Source: Candidatus Poribacteria bacterium
GTDB lineage: Bacteria; Poribacteria; WGA-4E; WGA-3G
Assembly: GCA_009835515.1 (NCBI GenBank)
Contig: VXXH01000599.1
Location: 1 to 6,943, forward strand
Direction: 5' to 3'
Length of the DNA: 6,943 bases
Part shown: one piece after another, positions 1 to 6,363 of the stretch
How the letters are laid out: every line of letters begins with the position of its first letter
How positions within the stretch are numbered: the first letter of the stretch is position 1
Made by a program: the position numbers and the translations under genes
Notes under the pieces: model-generated
The model's input: the letters and a program-made list of their open reading frames with translations, nothing else
Told to the model about the DNA's origin: nothing
The model's database searches: none

Positions 1-9
1 GTTTTAATA

Positions 10-73
10 GTTAACAGTTATCAGTTACAAGAGTCCTCTTAACTGAAAACTGAGTACTGACAACTGACAACTA
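10..73. repeat. Degenerate 7-bp repeat tract (AACTGAC-like) in inverted arrangement
   Basis: The right half (41-70) reads as successive heptads: AACTGAA, AACTGAG, TACTGAC, AACTGAC, AACT. The left half (10-28) carries the same unit on the opposite strand: GTTAACA, GTTATCA, GTTAC. The two halves face each other around AAGAGTCCTCTT (29-40), so the tract is a tandem repeat and an imperfect palindrome at once. It runs right up to the stop codon of the substrate-binding protein gene (TAG on the minus strand at 71-73). Heptad tracts of this type are known as short tandemly repeated sequences in cyanobacteria and, as I recall, occur in other uncultured bacteria. No coding capacity is apparent. Confidence 0.75.
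22..45 (-). terminator. Stem-loop just downstream of the transporter operon (weak terminator candidate)
   Basis: CAGTTA...AGAG (22-33) pairs with CTCTTAACTG (36-45), giving about 10 base pairs with a two-base bulge and a very short loop. It lies 26 bases beyond the last stop codon of the leftward operon, where a terminator or 3' stabilising hairpin would be useful. It is AT-rich and no convincing U-run follows it on the minus strand, so intrinsic termination is doubtful. It may simply be the centre of the heptad repeat. Confidence 0.25.
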
Positions 74-2011
74 TTCCTTAGATATCCAACACTGTTCGGG
101 GTAATGGGTCGCTGGTGTAACAATCGCCCACGGCCCTAAAATGCCGTCGTTTGGCACGTTGTGGAAATGGTTCGAGACGACCAAGAGCGAAGGCGAACGC
201 GCTGCGGAACCGAGGTGAAAGGGGCCCTCGTCAATGTGGATTCTGACTGCATCCCGAACGTATTGATGTCGCTGTTTCTCATCAGGTTCGCGCTTAATCG
301 CATCGTATAAGTCAAGCAGTTTCTTTAGCGGCCCGGTGGGGGGTTCCCCCTTTTCGCCGCCCGTTTCATACCATTTCCCGACCTTCGGGTGCCAGTACTT
401 CGCGAGCGTGGGAAACACCCAGTCGGGATAAGTAAAGAGATCCATCTCTGCTTCACCGTGCATGCTGATTGTGAATTTACCGAGCGTCCGACGAAGACTC
501 AATTCGGCACCGGGTGGCGTGTAGAGCAAGGTTTCTAAGCCGAGTTGTTCCCATCCTTCTTGAATAATTAGCCCAATGTCATTCTCTTGGCTGTTGAGAT
601 TGGAACTCGGCACGTCCATGAGCATCTCAATCCGTTTGCCATCTGGACGCAGTCTATAACCGTCTTTATCACGTTCTGTGAGTCCCATCTCATCAAGGAG
701 ACGGTTTCCGGCAGCGATATCAAAGTCTGCATCGGCGCGTTTCCATTCCTCAAAGAGCGTCTGCCCGTCTTCATCAGCGAAATGCCATCCCTCTTGGCTA
801 ACCGTTGCTGCCTGGGGTTCCAACAATCCACGCCATGCGATTTCGTTACATTTCACGCGGTCAACGCCGTAAGCGAGTGCCTTGCGGAACCGTTGATCGC
901 GGATAATTTTCCTTAACACAGGATCAGGCGCGGTCCAGTTAATCAGGATAGCAGGTTGCGCCCCAGCCGTGCTTTTCCAACGTCGTACCTTATAGCCACC
1001 CTTCTCTTGTCCTTTCAGATAGAGTGCCAGATCGCGGAGTTCCATCCCGCGGTATTGGCAGTCAATCTCGCCCGCGAGGATTTTAAGCACACGCACTTGT
1101 GGTTCGGGGACTAAACTGGTCTTGACTTTGTCAATGTAAGGGAGTTGTCTACCGAGTGTATCGACGACATAGTAATACGGGTTGCGTTCAAGTTCAACAC
1201 GAAAGCCACCCTTTTCGTATTTTGTCACCCGCCAGGGCCACAACGTCGGACGCGCCGGGTTTTGATGTGGGATATTTTCTTTCTCGAATCGGATGAAATC
1301 GGTATACGCTGGGTTACTGTCCGGATGGAACTGCTGCATGTAGTGTGCTGGGATGTTGTATTGATTGCACCACCAAAAACCGGTCGCCAACCAAAGCGGT
1401 ACGAGCCAGTTGGGACCAGCGAATTTCATCACAATTGTATGATCATCGGGCGTTTCAACTTCCATCGGGATACCATTGACCTTACACCAGACAGGCGCGC
1501 CGTACTTGTGCCGTTCATCAAGACAGAGTTCATAATAGTAAGCGAACGAGGCTGAAGTATAAGGATGCCCATCCGACCATTTGACCCCTTTACGTAGATG
1601 CAACGTCAGCATACTCCCATCTTCATTAAACTCCCACGATTCTGCTAAACCGGGTTCCAAACCAGAGGCATCAAATTTCCAACGAATGAGCGGTGCATAT
1701 CCTGCCGTCATCTTCCACGTCCCTAAATCTGGATGCGTATGGAACCGGTGCCACGTCCCACCGTATGGCCCCGGACGTTCATACCCGTCGAAATCCGTTT
1801 TGGCGATAAGGGGATTTTCTGGGAGCCGTTCTGCCAATGGAGGCAGTTTGCCCGCAGCGACCTGTTTTGCCCATATCGGTGCCTCTTTCGCCTCGATCCC
1901 ACGCGGGAAATCGGAAACATCTTCTAACGGATTTCCCGAACATCCAACAATGAAAATCAGCAAAATGAGAGGCCAAATTGCAGTCTGAGATGTTTTTGTT
2001 CGCTTTCGCAT
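71..2011 (-). CDS. ABC transporter substrate-binding lipoprotein, family 5 (peptide/nickel/oligopeptide type)
   Basis: Extracytoplasmic receptor that would capture a peptide, nickel or oligosaccharide-like ligand and deliver it to an ABC importer. I choose the ATG at 2011 (646 residues). It has AGAGGA 8 bases upstream and lies one base after the preceding stop codon, whereas the longer reading needs a TTG at 2038. The N-terminus is a clear lipoprotein signal: MRKRTK, a hydrophobic stretch, then lipobox IVGC with Cys24. The SBP_bac_5 fold starts around residue 80. The stretch LAESWEF, then SMLTLHLRKGVKWSDG and the YYYE helix (about residues 122-161), is the family hallmark. A Trp/Tyr-rich segment and an acidic C-terminus (CWISKE) close the protein. 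It is longer than the usual 500-550 residues, partly because of about 75 extra residues between lipobox and domain. It is last in the operon with its ATPases, but no permease genes are present. The ligand cannot be read from the sequence. Confidence 0.93.
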   Translation of the reverse strand: MRKRTKTSQTAIWPLILLIFIVGCSGNPLEDVSDFPRGIEAKEAPIWAKQVAAGKLPPLAERLPENPLIAKTDFDGYERPGPYGGTWHRFHTHPDLGTWKMTAGYAPLIRWKFDASGLEPGLAESWEFNEDGSMLTLHLRKGVKWSDGHPYTSASFAYYYELCLDERHKYGAPVWCKVNGIPMEVETPDDHTIVMKFAGPNWLVPLWLATGFWWCNQYNIPAHYMQQFHPDSNPAYTDFIRFEKENIPHQNPARPTLWPWRVTKYEKGGFRVELERNPYYYVVDTLGRQLPYIDKVKTSLVPEPQVRVLKILAGEIDCQYRGMELRDLALYLKGQEKGGYKVRRWKSTAGAQPAILINWTAPDPVLRKIIRDQRFRKALAYGVDRVKCNEIAWRGLLEPQAATVSQEGWHFADEDGQTLFEEWKRADADFDIAAGNRLLDEMGLTERDKDGYRLRPDGKRIEMLMDVPSSNLNSQENDIGLIIQEGWEQLGLETLLYTPPGAELSLRRTLGKFTISMHGEAEMDLFTYPDWVFPTLAKYWHPKVGKWYETGGEKGEPPTGPLKKLLDLYDAIKREPDEKQRHQYVRDAVRIHIDEGPFHLGSAARSPSLLVVSNHFHNVPNDGILGPWAIVTPATHYPEQCWISKE

Positions 2012-2012
2012 T

Positions 2013-2960
2013 TTAAGCGTCCTCTTCACGCTTTTCAAGGGAGTCAGTGAACGTATTTAGGTCCTCAGACACGCTTGCAAACAGTTCGTTAATGGACTTC
2101 GCATGCGGTTCGATTTTTTCATAAACCAATTCTTCGCCATAGATATTATTGAACGCATGACGGAATTTCAAGAGATCCTCTAATCCGAGAAAAGTCTTTT
2201 CGGAGATTACAGGAGGGCGTTCTGGTCTCTGTTCTGTCATTTGCGAGAGCAGATCTTTATGCCAACTGTCACCAGTCGGTAAGTGCATATCCACCTCATT
2301 GGCAACCCTCTTAAAAATGTTCTCTATACCGTTATAGACATCAGCAAGTTTTTTTGCAATTGACTCTTGGATATATGGCCTAGCAGCAACGGGAAGTATT
2401 TCAATGTCTTCCAATGCTGTGGCGATTCCACCAACGGTAGATTCTATTTTTGTAAGTTCATCGTTGATGCGTTGCGTCAACCATTTTCGGTTCATTTCGT
2501 AGATATCTTCATCCTCGGTGGGGAAAACCTGCCGCTGAAGATGTTTGTATAGTGTCTGCCATAATACTGGATGAGTTCCTTTTTCGATAGGGATCGCTTG
2601 GTGTTTTACACGTTCTCGGAAAAGTCCCTTCAACCTATCAAAATTGATGAAGTCTATTTTGAACGGAGCATCGAAATATACAACCTTTCCGTACGCTTTA
2701 TCGTAGGCATCGTTGGAGAGTCCTGACACAGCGATATCGATATCCGATCCCTTTGTGAACCCCATCGGTTCTGTGAGTGAACCGAAGACGAAGACTTGGG
2801 TTGCGTTGAACTCGTCGTAAAGCAGTGCCGCCACCTTGTGCGCGGTGTGCCACGCCTGATGGAGCAACCCTTCGTCCACGATTCGGTTTTTCCATACTTG
2901 CTCCAACCGTTTTCTGCATGCCGAGAGTTCATCTGGAGACATTTTCTGCTTTGGCATCAT
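2013..2960 (-). CDS. Fused nucleotidyltransferase (MNT) - HEPN/HepT-like protein
   Basis: A 315-residue soluble protein with two parts. Residues about 45-110 form a minimal nucleotidyltransferase: GS at 60-61, then DID (Asp73, Asp75) in GSDIDIAV, and a third acidic candidate Asp103 in KIDFINF. This is the metal- and NTP-binding pattern of MntA-type antitoxins (GSX10DXD, here with one extra residue). Residues about 155-305 are helical and look HepT/HEPN-like, with LLKFRHAFNNIYG at 263-275. Aligned with RX4HXY of HepT, Arg267 and Tyr274 are kept but the His position is Asn272. In characterised systems MntA adds AMP to the Tyr of a separate HepT RNase; here both halves share one chain. The gene overlaps the upstream ATPase stop by one base (TAATG). 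GGGAG lies 4 bases before the first ATG and 7 before the second at 2957, so 2957 may be the true start. Sampled GC falls in the HEPN half. Alternative: a nucleotidyltransferase with a non-toxic helical domain. Fold assignment is fairly sure, function is not. Confidence 0.8.
   Translation of the reverse strand: MMPKQKMSPDELSACRKRLEQVWKNRIVDEGLLHQAWHTAHKVAALLYDEFNATQVFVFGSLTEPMGFTKGSDIDIAVSGLSNDAYDKAYGKVVYFDAPFKIDFINFDRLKGLFRERVKHQAIPIEKGTHPVLWQTLYKHLQRQVFPTEDEDIYEMNRKWLTQRINDELTKIESTVGGIATALEDIEILPVAARPYIQESIAKKLADVYNGIENIFKRVANEVDMHLPTGDSWHKDLLSQMTEQRPERPPVISEKTFLGLEDLLKFRHAFNNIYGEELVYEKIEPHAKSINELFASVSEDLNTFTDSLEKREEDA
2020..2025 (-). promoter_or_regulatory. Ribosome binding site deciding the start of the substrate-binding protein
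   Basis: AGAGGA on the minus strand, 8 bases before the ATG at 2011. It lies inside the last codons of the upstream MNT-HEPN gene, whose stop forms TAAAATG with the start. This supports 2011 over the upstream TTG and suggests translational coupling. Confidence 0.7.
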
Positions 2961-4057
2961 TAAACTCCCTGTAGTTCCAACGTATCGCTATGGTGGCAAG
3001 CCACCTGAACGCCTTGTGAAACCTCTCGAAGTTCTGGTGTTTCCTGTTTGCATACATCAGTCGCGTAGCGGCACCGCGGGTGAAAATAGCAGCCAGTCGG
3101 CGGTTGCGAAGGATCGGGGACATCGCCTTCAAGGCGGATATGCTCACGTTCACGCTGCGCATTCGGATCCGGGAGCGGCACTGCGGATATTAACGCTTCC
3201 GTGTAGGGGTGCTTCGGCGATTCATAGAGCGTTTCAGCATCGCTAATCTCAACAATTTTGCCGAGATACATGACCGCGACACGGTCGCTGATGTGTTCAA
3301 CAACGCTCAGATCGTGTGCGATGAAGATATAAGAGAGATTGAATTCTTCGCGGAGTTCTGCCAACAAGTTGAGAATCTGCGCTTGCACCGAGACATCTAA
3401 TGCCGAGACGGGCTCGTCTGCGACAATGAGTTCAGGTTGGAGTGCTAACGCACGCGCGATGCCGATACGTTGACGCTGCCCGCCGCTAAAGGCGTGTGGG
3501 TAGCGGCGCATATCCTGTGATCGCAAGCCGACGGATTCAAGTAATGCCACAATCCGGTCTTGAAGTGCTGTCCCTTTCTCGATGCGGTTGACACGCATCG
3601 GCTCCCCGACGATATCGGCGACCGTCATCCGGGGGTTGAGCGAGGCGTGCGGGTCTTGGAAGATCATCTGGATGCGTTTCCGAAAAGGTCGCATCTCGCG
3701 GTGTGTCAATTTCGCCAGATCTACCTGTTCCTCACCGAAAATGAAACTGCCACTTGTCGGTGGTATGAGTCGGAGCAGACAGCGTCCAGCAGTCGTCTTT
3801 CCGCAGCCACTCTCGCCGACGAGGCCAAGCGTTTCACCACGGCTCACGTCGAAACTGATCCCGTCTACCGCTTTTACATAGCCGACGGTGCGTTGGAGGA
3901 TCCCTTTCTGGATAGGGAAGTATTTTCGGAGGTCGTTCACCTGAAGCAATTTCGTATTTTTAACTATGGGCATCTGGTCATCGTTCCACTTCGTTTCACG
4001 ATGGTGTTCGGTTAATTCTGACGCGACTGAGGATATGTTCGGTCTTAAATTCGCCAT
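2960..4057 (-). CDS. oppF: Oligopeptide/dipeptide ABC transporter ATP-binding protein, OppF/DppF type
   Basis: One of the two ATPases that power a peptide/nickel-class importer at the inner face of the cytoplasmic membrane. Numbered from the ATG at 4057 (365 residues), it shows Walker A GESGCGKT (81-88), Q-loop Gln134 in MIFQDP, signature FSGGQ (190-194), Walker B LIVADEP (Asp214) and switch His248 in FIAHDLS. The C-terminal oligopeptide-binding extension follows, with [11 protein letters not shown] and four cysteines (323, 329, 336, 354). That pattern is the one reported to hold a 4Fe-4S cluster in DppD-type subunits. Start choice: an ATG at 4099 would overlap the upstream gene by 31 bases with no Shine-Dalgarno. 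The ATG at 4057 lies 11 bases after the upstream stop with AAGGA 14 bases and GGA 3 bases before it. An ATG at 3973 (MPIVKNTK) would remove a poorly conserved-looking leader and is also plausible. All catalytic motifs are intact. Confidence 0.93.
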   Translation of the reverse strand: MANLRPNISSVASELTEHHRETKWNDDQMPIVKNTKLLQVNDLRKYFPIQKGILQRTVGYVKAVDGISFDVSRGETLGLVGESGCGKTTAGRCLLRLIPPTSGSFIFGEEQVDLAKLTHREMRPFRKRIQMIFQDPHASLNPRMTVADIVGEPMRVNRIEKGTALQDRIVALLESVGLRSQDMRRYPHAFSGGQRQRIGIARALALQPELIVADEPVSALDVSVQAQILNLLAELREEFNLSYIFIAHDLSVVEHISDRVAVMYLGKIVEISDAETLYESPKHPYTEALISAVPLPDPNAQREREHIRLEGDVPDPSQPPTGCYFHPRCRYATDVCKQETPELREVSQGVQVACHHSDTLELQGV

Positions 4058-4068
4058 TGTTCCGTTTC

Positions 4069-5097
4069 TTATCCTTGTGAATCTATGTGGAGCCAGCATC
4101 GGACAGCATGGGCATCGTTATTGATTGTCTTGAGTTCGGGCATCTGCTCACATTCTGGTATCCGTTCAGGACACCGTGGTTGAAATGAACACCCTGTCGG
4201 CAGTGCCAACGGATGTGGCACTGTCCCCGGTATAGAGGGTAACGTCTTCTGGACTGTCCTACCGAGAACAGGGATAGATTTGAGGAGCCCTTGTGTATAC
4301 GGATGCAGCGGATTATAGAAGATGTCATCAACACTCCCGCTTTCAACGACGCGCCCTGCGTACATCACAACGACTTCATCAGCGAGGTCAGCGATAACGC
4401 CGAGGTCGTGCGTGATAAGCATAATCGCCATCCCCATTTCCGCTTGGAGTTCTTGCATGAGACCGAGCACTTGTGCTTGAATCGTCACATCAAGCGCGGT
4501 TGTCGGTTCATCTGCGATGAGCAGCGCGGGTGAACAACAGAGCGCCATTGCGATCATGACACGTTGGCGCATGCCCCCTGAGAGTTGATGTGGGTATTCA
4601 TCGACGCGTTGCGCGGGGGCGGGGATGCCGACACGTGTGAGCATTTCAATCGCACGTTCACGGGCAGTTTTTTTGTCCACCTGTTCATGTAGAGCAACCG
4701 CTTCGGCGATCTGGTCGCCAACGGTATAAACCGGATTGAGCGAGGTCATCGGTTCTTGGAAAATGATGGCGATTTCGTTGCCTCGGATTTCGCGTATCAA
4801 CTCGCTTTTCGGCGGCACTTGTGCGATATCCAACGGATTAGCATCGCCGTTTCGATGAAAAAGAATCTCACCAGCTTCAATTCTGCCTGGCGATGGCACG
4901 AGTTGGAGGAGTGAGAGCCCGGTAATACTTTTTCCACAACCGCTTTCACCGACAACGCCTACGGTCTGTCCACGTGCAATAGAGAAACTGACATCGTTCA
5001 CGGCGTTGACGATGCCATCATCTGTTGGGAAAACTGTCTTTAAGCCAGAAATTTCCAGAAGCGGTTCTTGATAAGATGTTTCTTGTGATGCAGCCAT
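4069..5097 (-). CDS. oppD: Oligopeptide/dipeptide ABC transporter ATP-binding protein, OppD/DppD type
   Basis: First gene of the leftward operon and partner ATPase of the OppF-like subunit; the two would form the heterodimeric motor of a peptide/nickel-class importer. In 342 residues it has Walker A GESGCGKS (50-57), Q-loop Gln114 in [12 protein letters not shown], signature LSGGM (172-176), Walker B LLIADEP (Asp196, Glu197) and switch His230 in LITHDLG. The C-terminal extension contains HPYTQGLL and the cysteines 303, 309, 316 and 334 in the CX5CX6C...C arrangement linked to a 4Fe-4S cluster in characterised DppD. Length and motif order are ordinary for the family. The ATG at 5097 fits the family N-terminus, but no good Shine-Dalgarno lies close. 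The nearest purine run (GGAG) is about 26 bases upstream in a small potential hairpin (5116-5127). The substrate cannot be inferred from an ATPase alone. Confidence 0.94.
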   Translation of the reverse strand: MAASQETSYQEPLLEISGLKTVFPTDDGIVNAVNDVSFSIARGQTVGVVGESGCGKSITGLSLLQLVPSPGRIEAGEILFHRNGDANPLDIAQVPPKSELIREIRGNEIAIIFQEPMTSLNPVYTVGDQIAEAVALHEQVDKKTARERAIEMLTRVGIPAPAQRVDEYPHQLSGGMRQRVMIAMALCCSPALLIADEPTTALDVTIQAQVLGLMQELQAEMGMAIMLITHDLGVIADLADEVVVMYAGRVVESGSVDDIFYNPLHPYTQGLLKSIPVLGRTVQKTLPSIPGTVPHPLALPTGCSFQPRCPERIPECEQMPELKTINNDAHAVRCWLHIDSQG

Positions 5098-5142
5098 TTT
5101 TAACTATCGCGCGCTGGAGATCACTCCTACAAAATTTAGCCT

Positions 5143-5171
5143 ATTGTACAGAAAACAGGGTTGTGTGTCAA
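5143..5171 (-). promoter_or_regulatory. Sigma70-type promoter of the oppD-oppF-MNT/HEPN-SBP operon
   Basis: On the minus strand, TTGACA (5171-5166) is followed after 17 bases by TACAAT (5148-5143). This is a perfect -35 and a five-of-six -10 at ideal spacing. Transcription would begin near 5136, leaving a leader of about 40 bases before the ATG at 5097. A 9-bp inverted repeat brackets the -35 box. Confidence 0.8.
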
Positions 5172-5180
5172 CTGTTTTCT
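5150..5180. promoter_or_regulatory. Perfect 9-bp inverted repeat around the operon -35 box (operator candidate)
   Basis: AGAAAACAG (5150-5158) and CTGTTTTCT (5172-5180) are exact inverted copies separated by 13 bases. Arm centres are 22 bases apart, about two helical turns, which suits a dimeric DNA-binding protein. One arm abuts the upstream side of the TTGACA box and the other lies in the spacer between -35 and -10. A bound protein would therefore block RNA polymerase. No regulator gene is in the window, so the binder is unknown. Confidence 0.5.
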
Positions 5181-5181
5181 C

Positions 5182-5452
5182 TAAATTTACTTGTCAGGGC
5201 GATGAAATCCGCTCAACCCAACCTACACCTACTTCTACATGTGAATTATAAAAAATTGTCCAAACTATAGTATACGATTAGTTTAACTCATGCGGTCATT
5301 TAATACAAACTATAAGTAGAAAGGTATCCAACAAAGATCGTGAGCAACAAAAAATCCGCAGAAATCCGTAGAAACACCCCAAGTAAAAACACTCGCTCCT
5401 ACAAGAAGATACTGATTACATATTGCTGGAGCGGGAAACACGGAAATCGCGC
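5182..5452. other. AT-rich divergent spacer without recognisable genes
   Basis: About 270 bases between the two divergent promoters. I see no convincing ORF, tRNA or structured RNA. It contains a 9-base direct repeat CAAACTATA (5261-5269 and 5306-5314), a tandem pair of 10-mers (5352-5371), a CTCCTACAA motif (5396-5404) that recurs at 5124-5132, and a six-base inverted pair CGCTCC/GGAGCG (5394-5399 and 5428-5433). It looks like degraded repeat material or upstream regulatory DNA. Confidence 0.5.
5352..5371. repeat. Tandem pair of near-identical 10-mers
   Basis: AAATCCGCAG (5352-5361) is followed directly by AAATCCGTAG (5362-5371), differing at one base, and then AAA begins a third unit. It is a short element of unknown role in the divergent spacer. 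Confidence 0.5.
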
Positions 5453-5481
5453 TTGACATTACGCCGCCATAATGTTATACT
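5453..5481 (+). promoter_or_regulatory. Strong sigma70-type promoter (extended -10) of the SDR gene
   Basis: TTGACA (5453-5458), a 17-base spacer, then TATACT (5476-5481) preceded by TG at 5473-5474, which makes an extended -10 (TGTTATACT). All elements are at or one base from consensus. Transcription would start near 5488, leaving a leader of about 56 bases before the ATG at 5545. It would drive the SDR gene and probably the glycosyltransferase behind it. Confidence 0.85.
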
Positions 5482-5512
5482 TAACTTGTTAAAATTGATT
5501 CTGTTTTTGAAA

Positions 5513-5531
5513 GGTTGTAGGGCTACAAACC
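5513..5531 (+). repeat. Small hairpin in the SDR mRNA leader
   Basis: GGTTGTAG (5513-5520) can pair with CTACAAACC (5523-5531) with one bulged A and a very short loop. It sits between the predicted transcription start and the SDR start codon, and contains the TTGTAGG motif seen elsewhere in the spacer. It could affect translation initiation or be a fragment of a dispersed repeat. Confidence 0.4.
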
Positions 5532-5544
5532 CACATTGAAACGT

Positions 5545-6336
5545 ATGAACCTCGGACTCACGGACAAAGTTGCAGTTGTAGGTGCTTCAAGCAAAGGACT
5601 TGGACGCGCAATCGCACTCGGTTTAGCACAAGAAGGTGCAAAAGTTACTATCTGTGCCAGAAATAGTGACGCACTCCAGGCAACAGCGGATGACATTCGG
5701 AATCAGACTGGCACTGAGGTGTTAGCGGTACCGACCGACGTTAGTCAACCAGCGCAAGTTGAAAGTCTTATTAGCACGGCGATTGATCATTTCGGCGGTA
5801 TTGATATTTTAGTCAACAACGCAGGCGGTCCCAGAGCGGGACGCTTTGATGACTTGGATGCTCAGGATTATCAAGACGCGGTCCACTTAAACTTGATGAG
5901 CACGATCAATCTCTGCCGTGCTGTCGTCCCCTCAATGCGTACCCGCGGCGGTGGACGGATTATCAACCTCACCTCTGTCTCTGTTAAACAGCCTGTAGAT
6001 AATCTTATGTTGTCAAATATGGCACGAACAGGTGTGATCGGCTTTGCGAAAACGCTTGCAACGGAATTGGCACCGGACAAAATCTTGGTTAACAACGTCT
6101 GCCCGGGTATTATTTTCACGGATCGTATCCAGCAGCTTGCAACGGTACGTGCCGAAGAGGCGGGCATCACGTTTGATGAAGCACTCGAAAAGATGACGGC
6201 GGACATCCCGCTCGGCAGAATCGGGGATCCAGATGAATTCGCAACCTTGGTTGTATTTCTCGCATCGGAACGCGCAAGTTATATAACGGGGACAACTATT
6301 CAAGTAGATGGCGGTATGGTCCGGTCATTACTCTAA
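5545..6336 (+). CDS. Short-chain dehydrogenase/reductase (SDR) family protein with atypical active site
   Basis: Rossmann-fold NAD(P)-dependent oxidoreductase of FabG-like length (263 residues from the ATG at 5545). The family N-terminus (NLGLTDKVAVV) favours this start. A TTG at 5536 would add three residues, and neither start has a good Shine-Dalgarno. Seen: dinucleotide-binding GASSKGLG (13-20), acidic TDVS around 65-68, NNAGG (91-95), structural Asn116 in HLNLMS, and Ser144 in INLTSVS. Thirteen residues after Ser144, where the catalytic Tyr should be, stands Ser157, and four residues later, where Lys should be, stands Arg161 (LSNMARTGVIGF). The rest is well conserved: KTLATELAP, NNVCPG, the SEYI-like ASYITG and VDGG end. 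I recall an SDR subgroup sharing NNAGGP and SNxxR, so this is probably a genuine variant and not decay. The substrate is unknown, and calling it a 3-oxoacyl-ACP reductase would be unsafe. It starts a rightward unit, 27 bases ahead of a glycosyltransferase gene. Confidence 0.92.
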   Translation: MNLGLTDKVAVVGASSKGLGRAIALGLAQEGAKVTICARNSDALQATADDIRNQTGTEVLAVPTDVSQPAQVESLISTAIDHFGGIDILVNNAGGPRAGRFDDLDAQDYQDAVHLNLMSTINLCRAVVPSMRTRGGGRIINLTSVSVKQPVDNLMLSNMARTGVIGFAKTLATELAPDKILVNNVCPGIIFTDRIQQLATVRAEEAGITFDEALEKMTADIPLGRIGDPDEFATLVVFLASERASYITGTTIQVDGGMVRSLL

Positions 6337-6363
6337 CATGCTTGGACGGGGGTGTGATGAACG

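Noticed and set aside
10..73. Heptad tract as a CRISPR array
   Set aside because: Units are 7 bases, contiguous and degenerate, with no spacers of CRISPR length and no cas genes.
587..1988. Plus-strand open frames of 64-136 codons opposite the substrate-binding protein gene
   Set aside because: They are antisense shadows of a strongly supported gene, with no family motifs.
2012..2038. Longer N-terminus of the substrate-binding protein starting at TTG 2038
   Set aside because: It would put nine charged residues before an already complete lipoprotein signal and overlap the upstream gene, while the ATG at 2011 has a good ribosome binding site.
3560..4015. 151-codon plus-strand open frame opposite the OppF-like gene
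   Set aside because: It lies entirely across conserved ATPase motifs on the other strand, and its translation shows no recognisable domain.
4058..4099. Upstream ATG at 4099 for the OppF-like ATPase
   Set aside because: It overlaps the OppD-like gene by 31 bases and has no Shine-Dalgarno; the added residues do not resemble the family N-terminus.
5025..5270. 81-codon plus-strand open frame spanning the oppD start and its promoter
   Set aside because: It overlaps the oppD start, promoter and inverted repeat, and the product is low-complexity Leu-rich with no ribosome binding site seen.
5871..6303. Minus-strand open frames inside the SDR gene
   Set aside because: They are shadows of the SDR coding frame without motifs or start signals.
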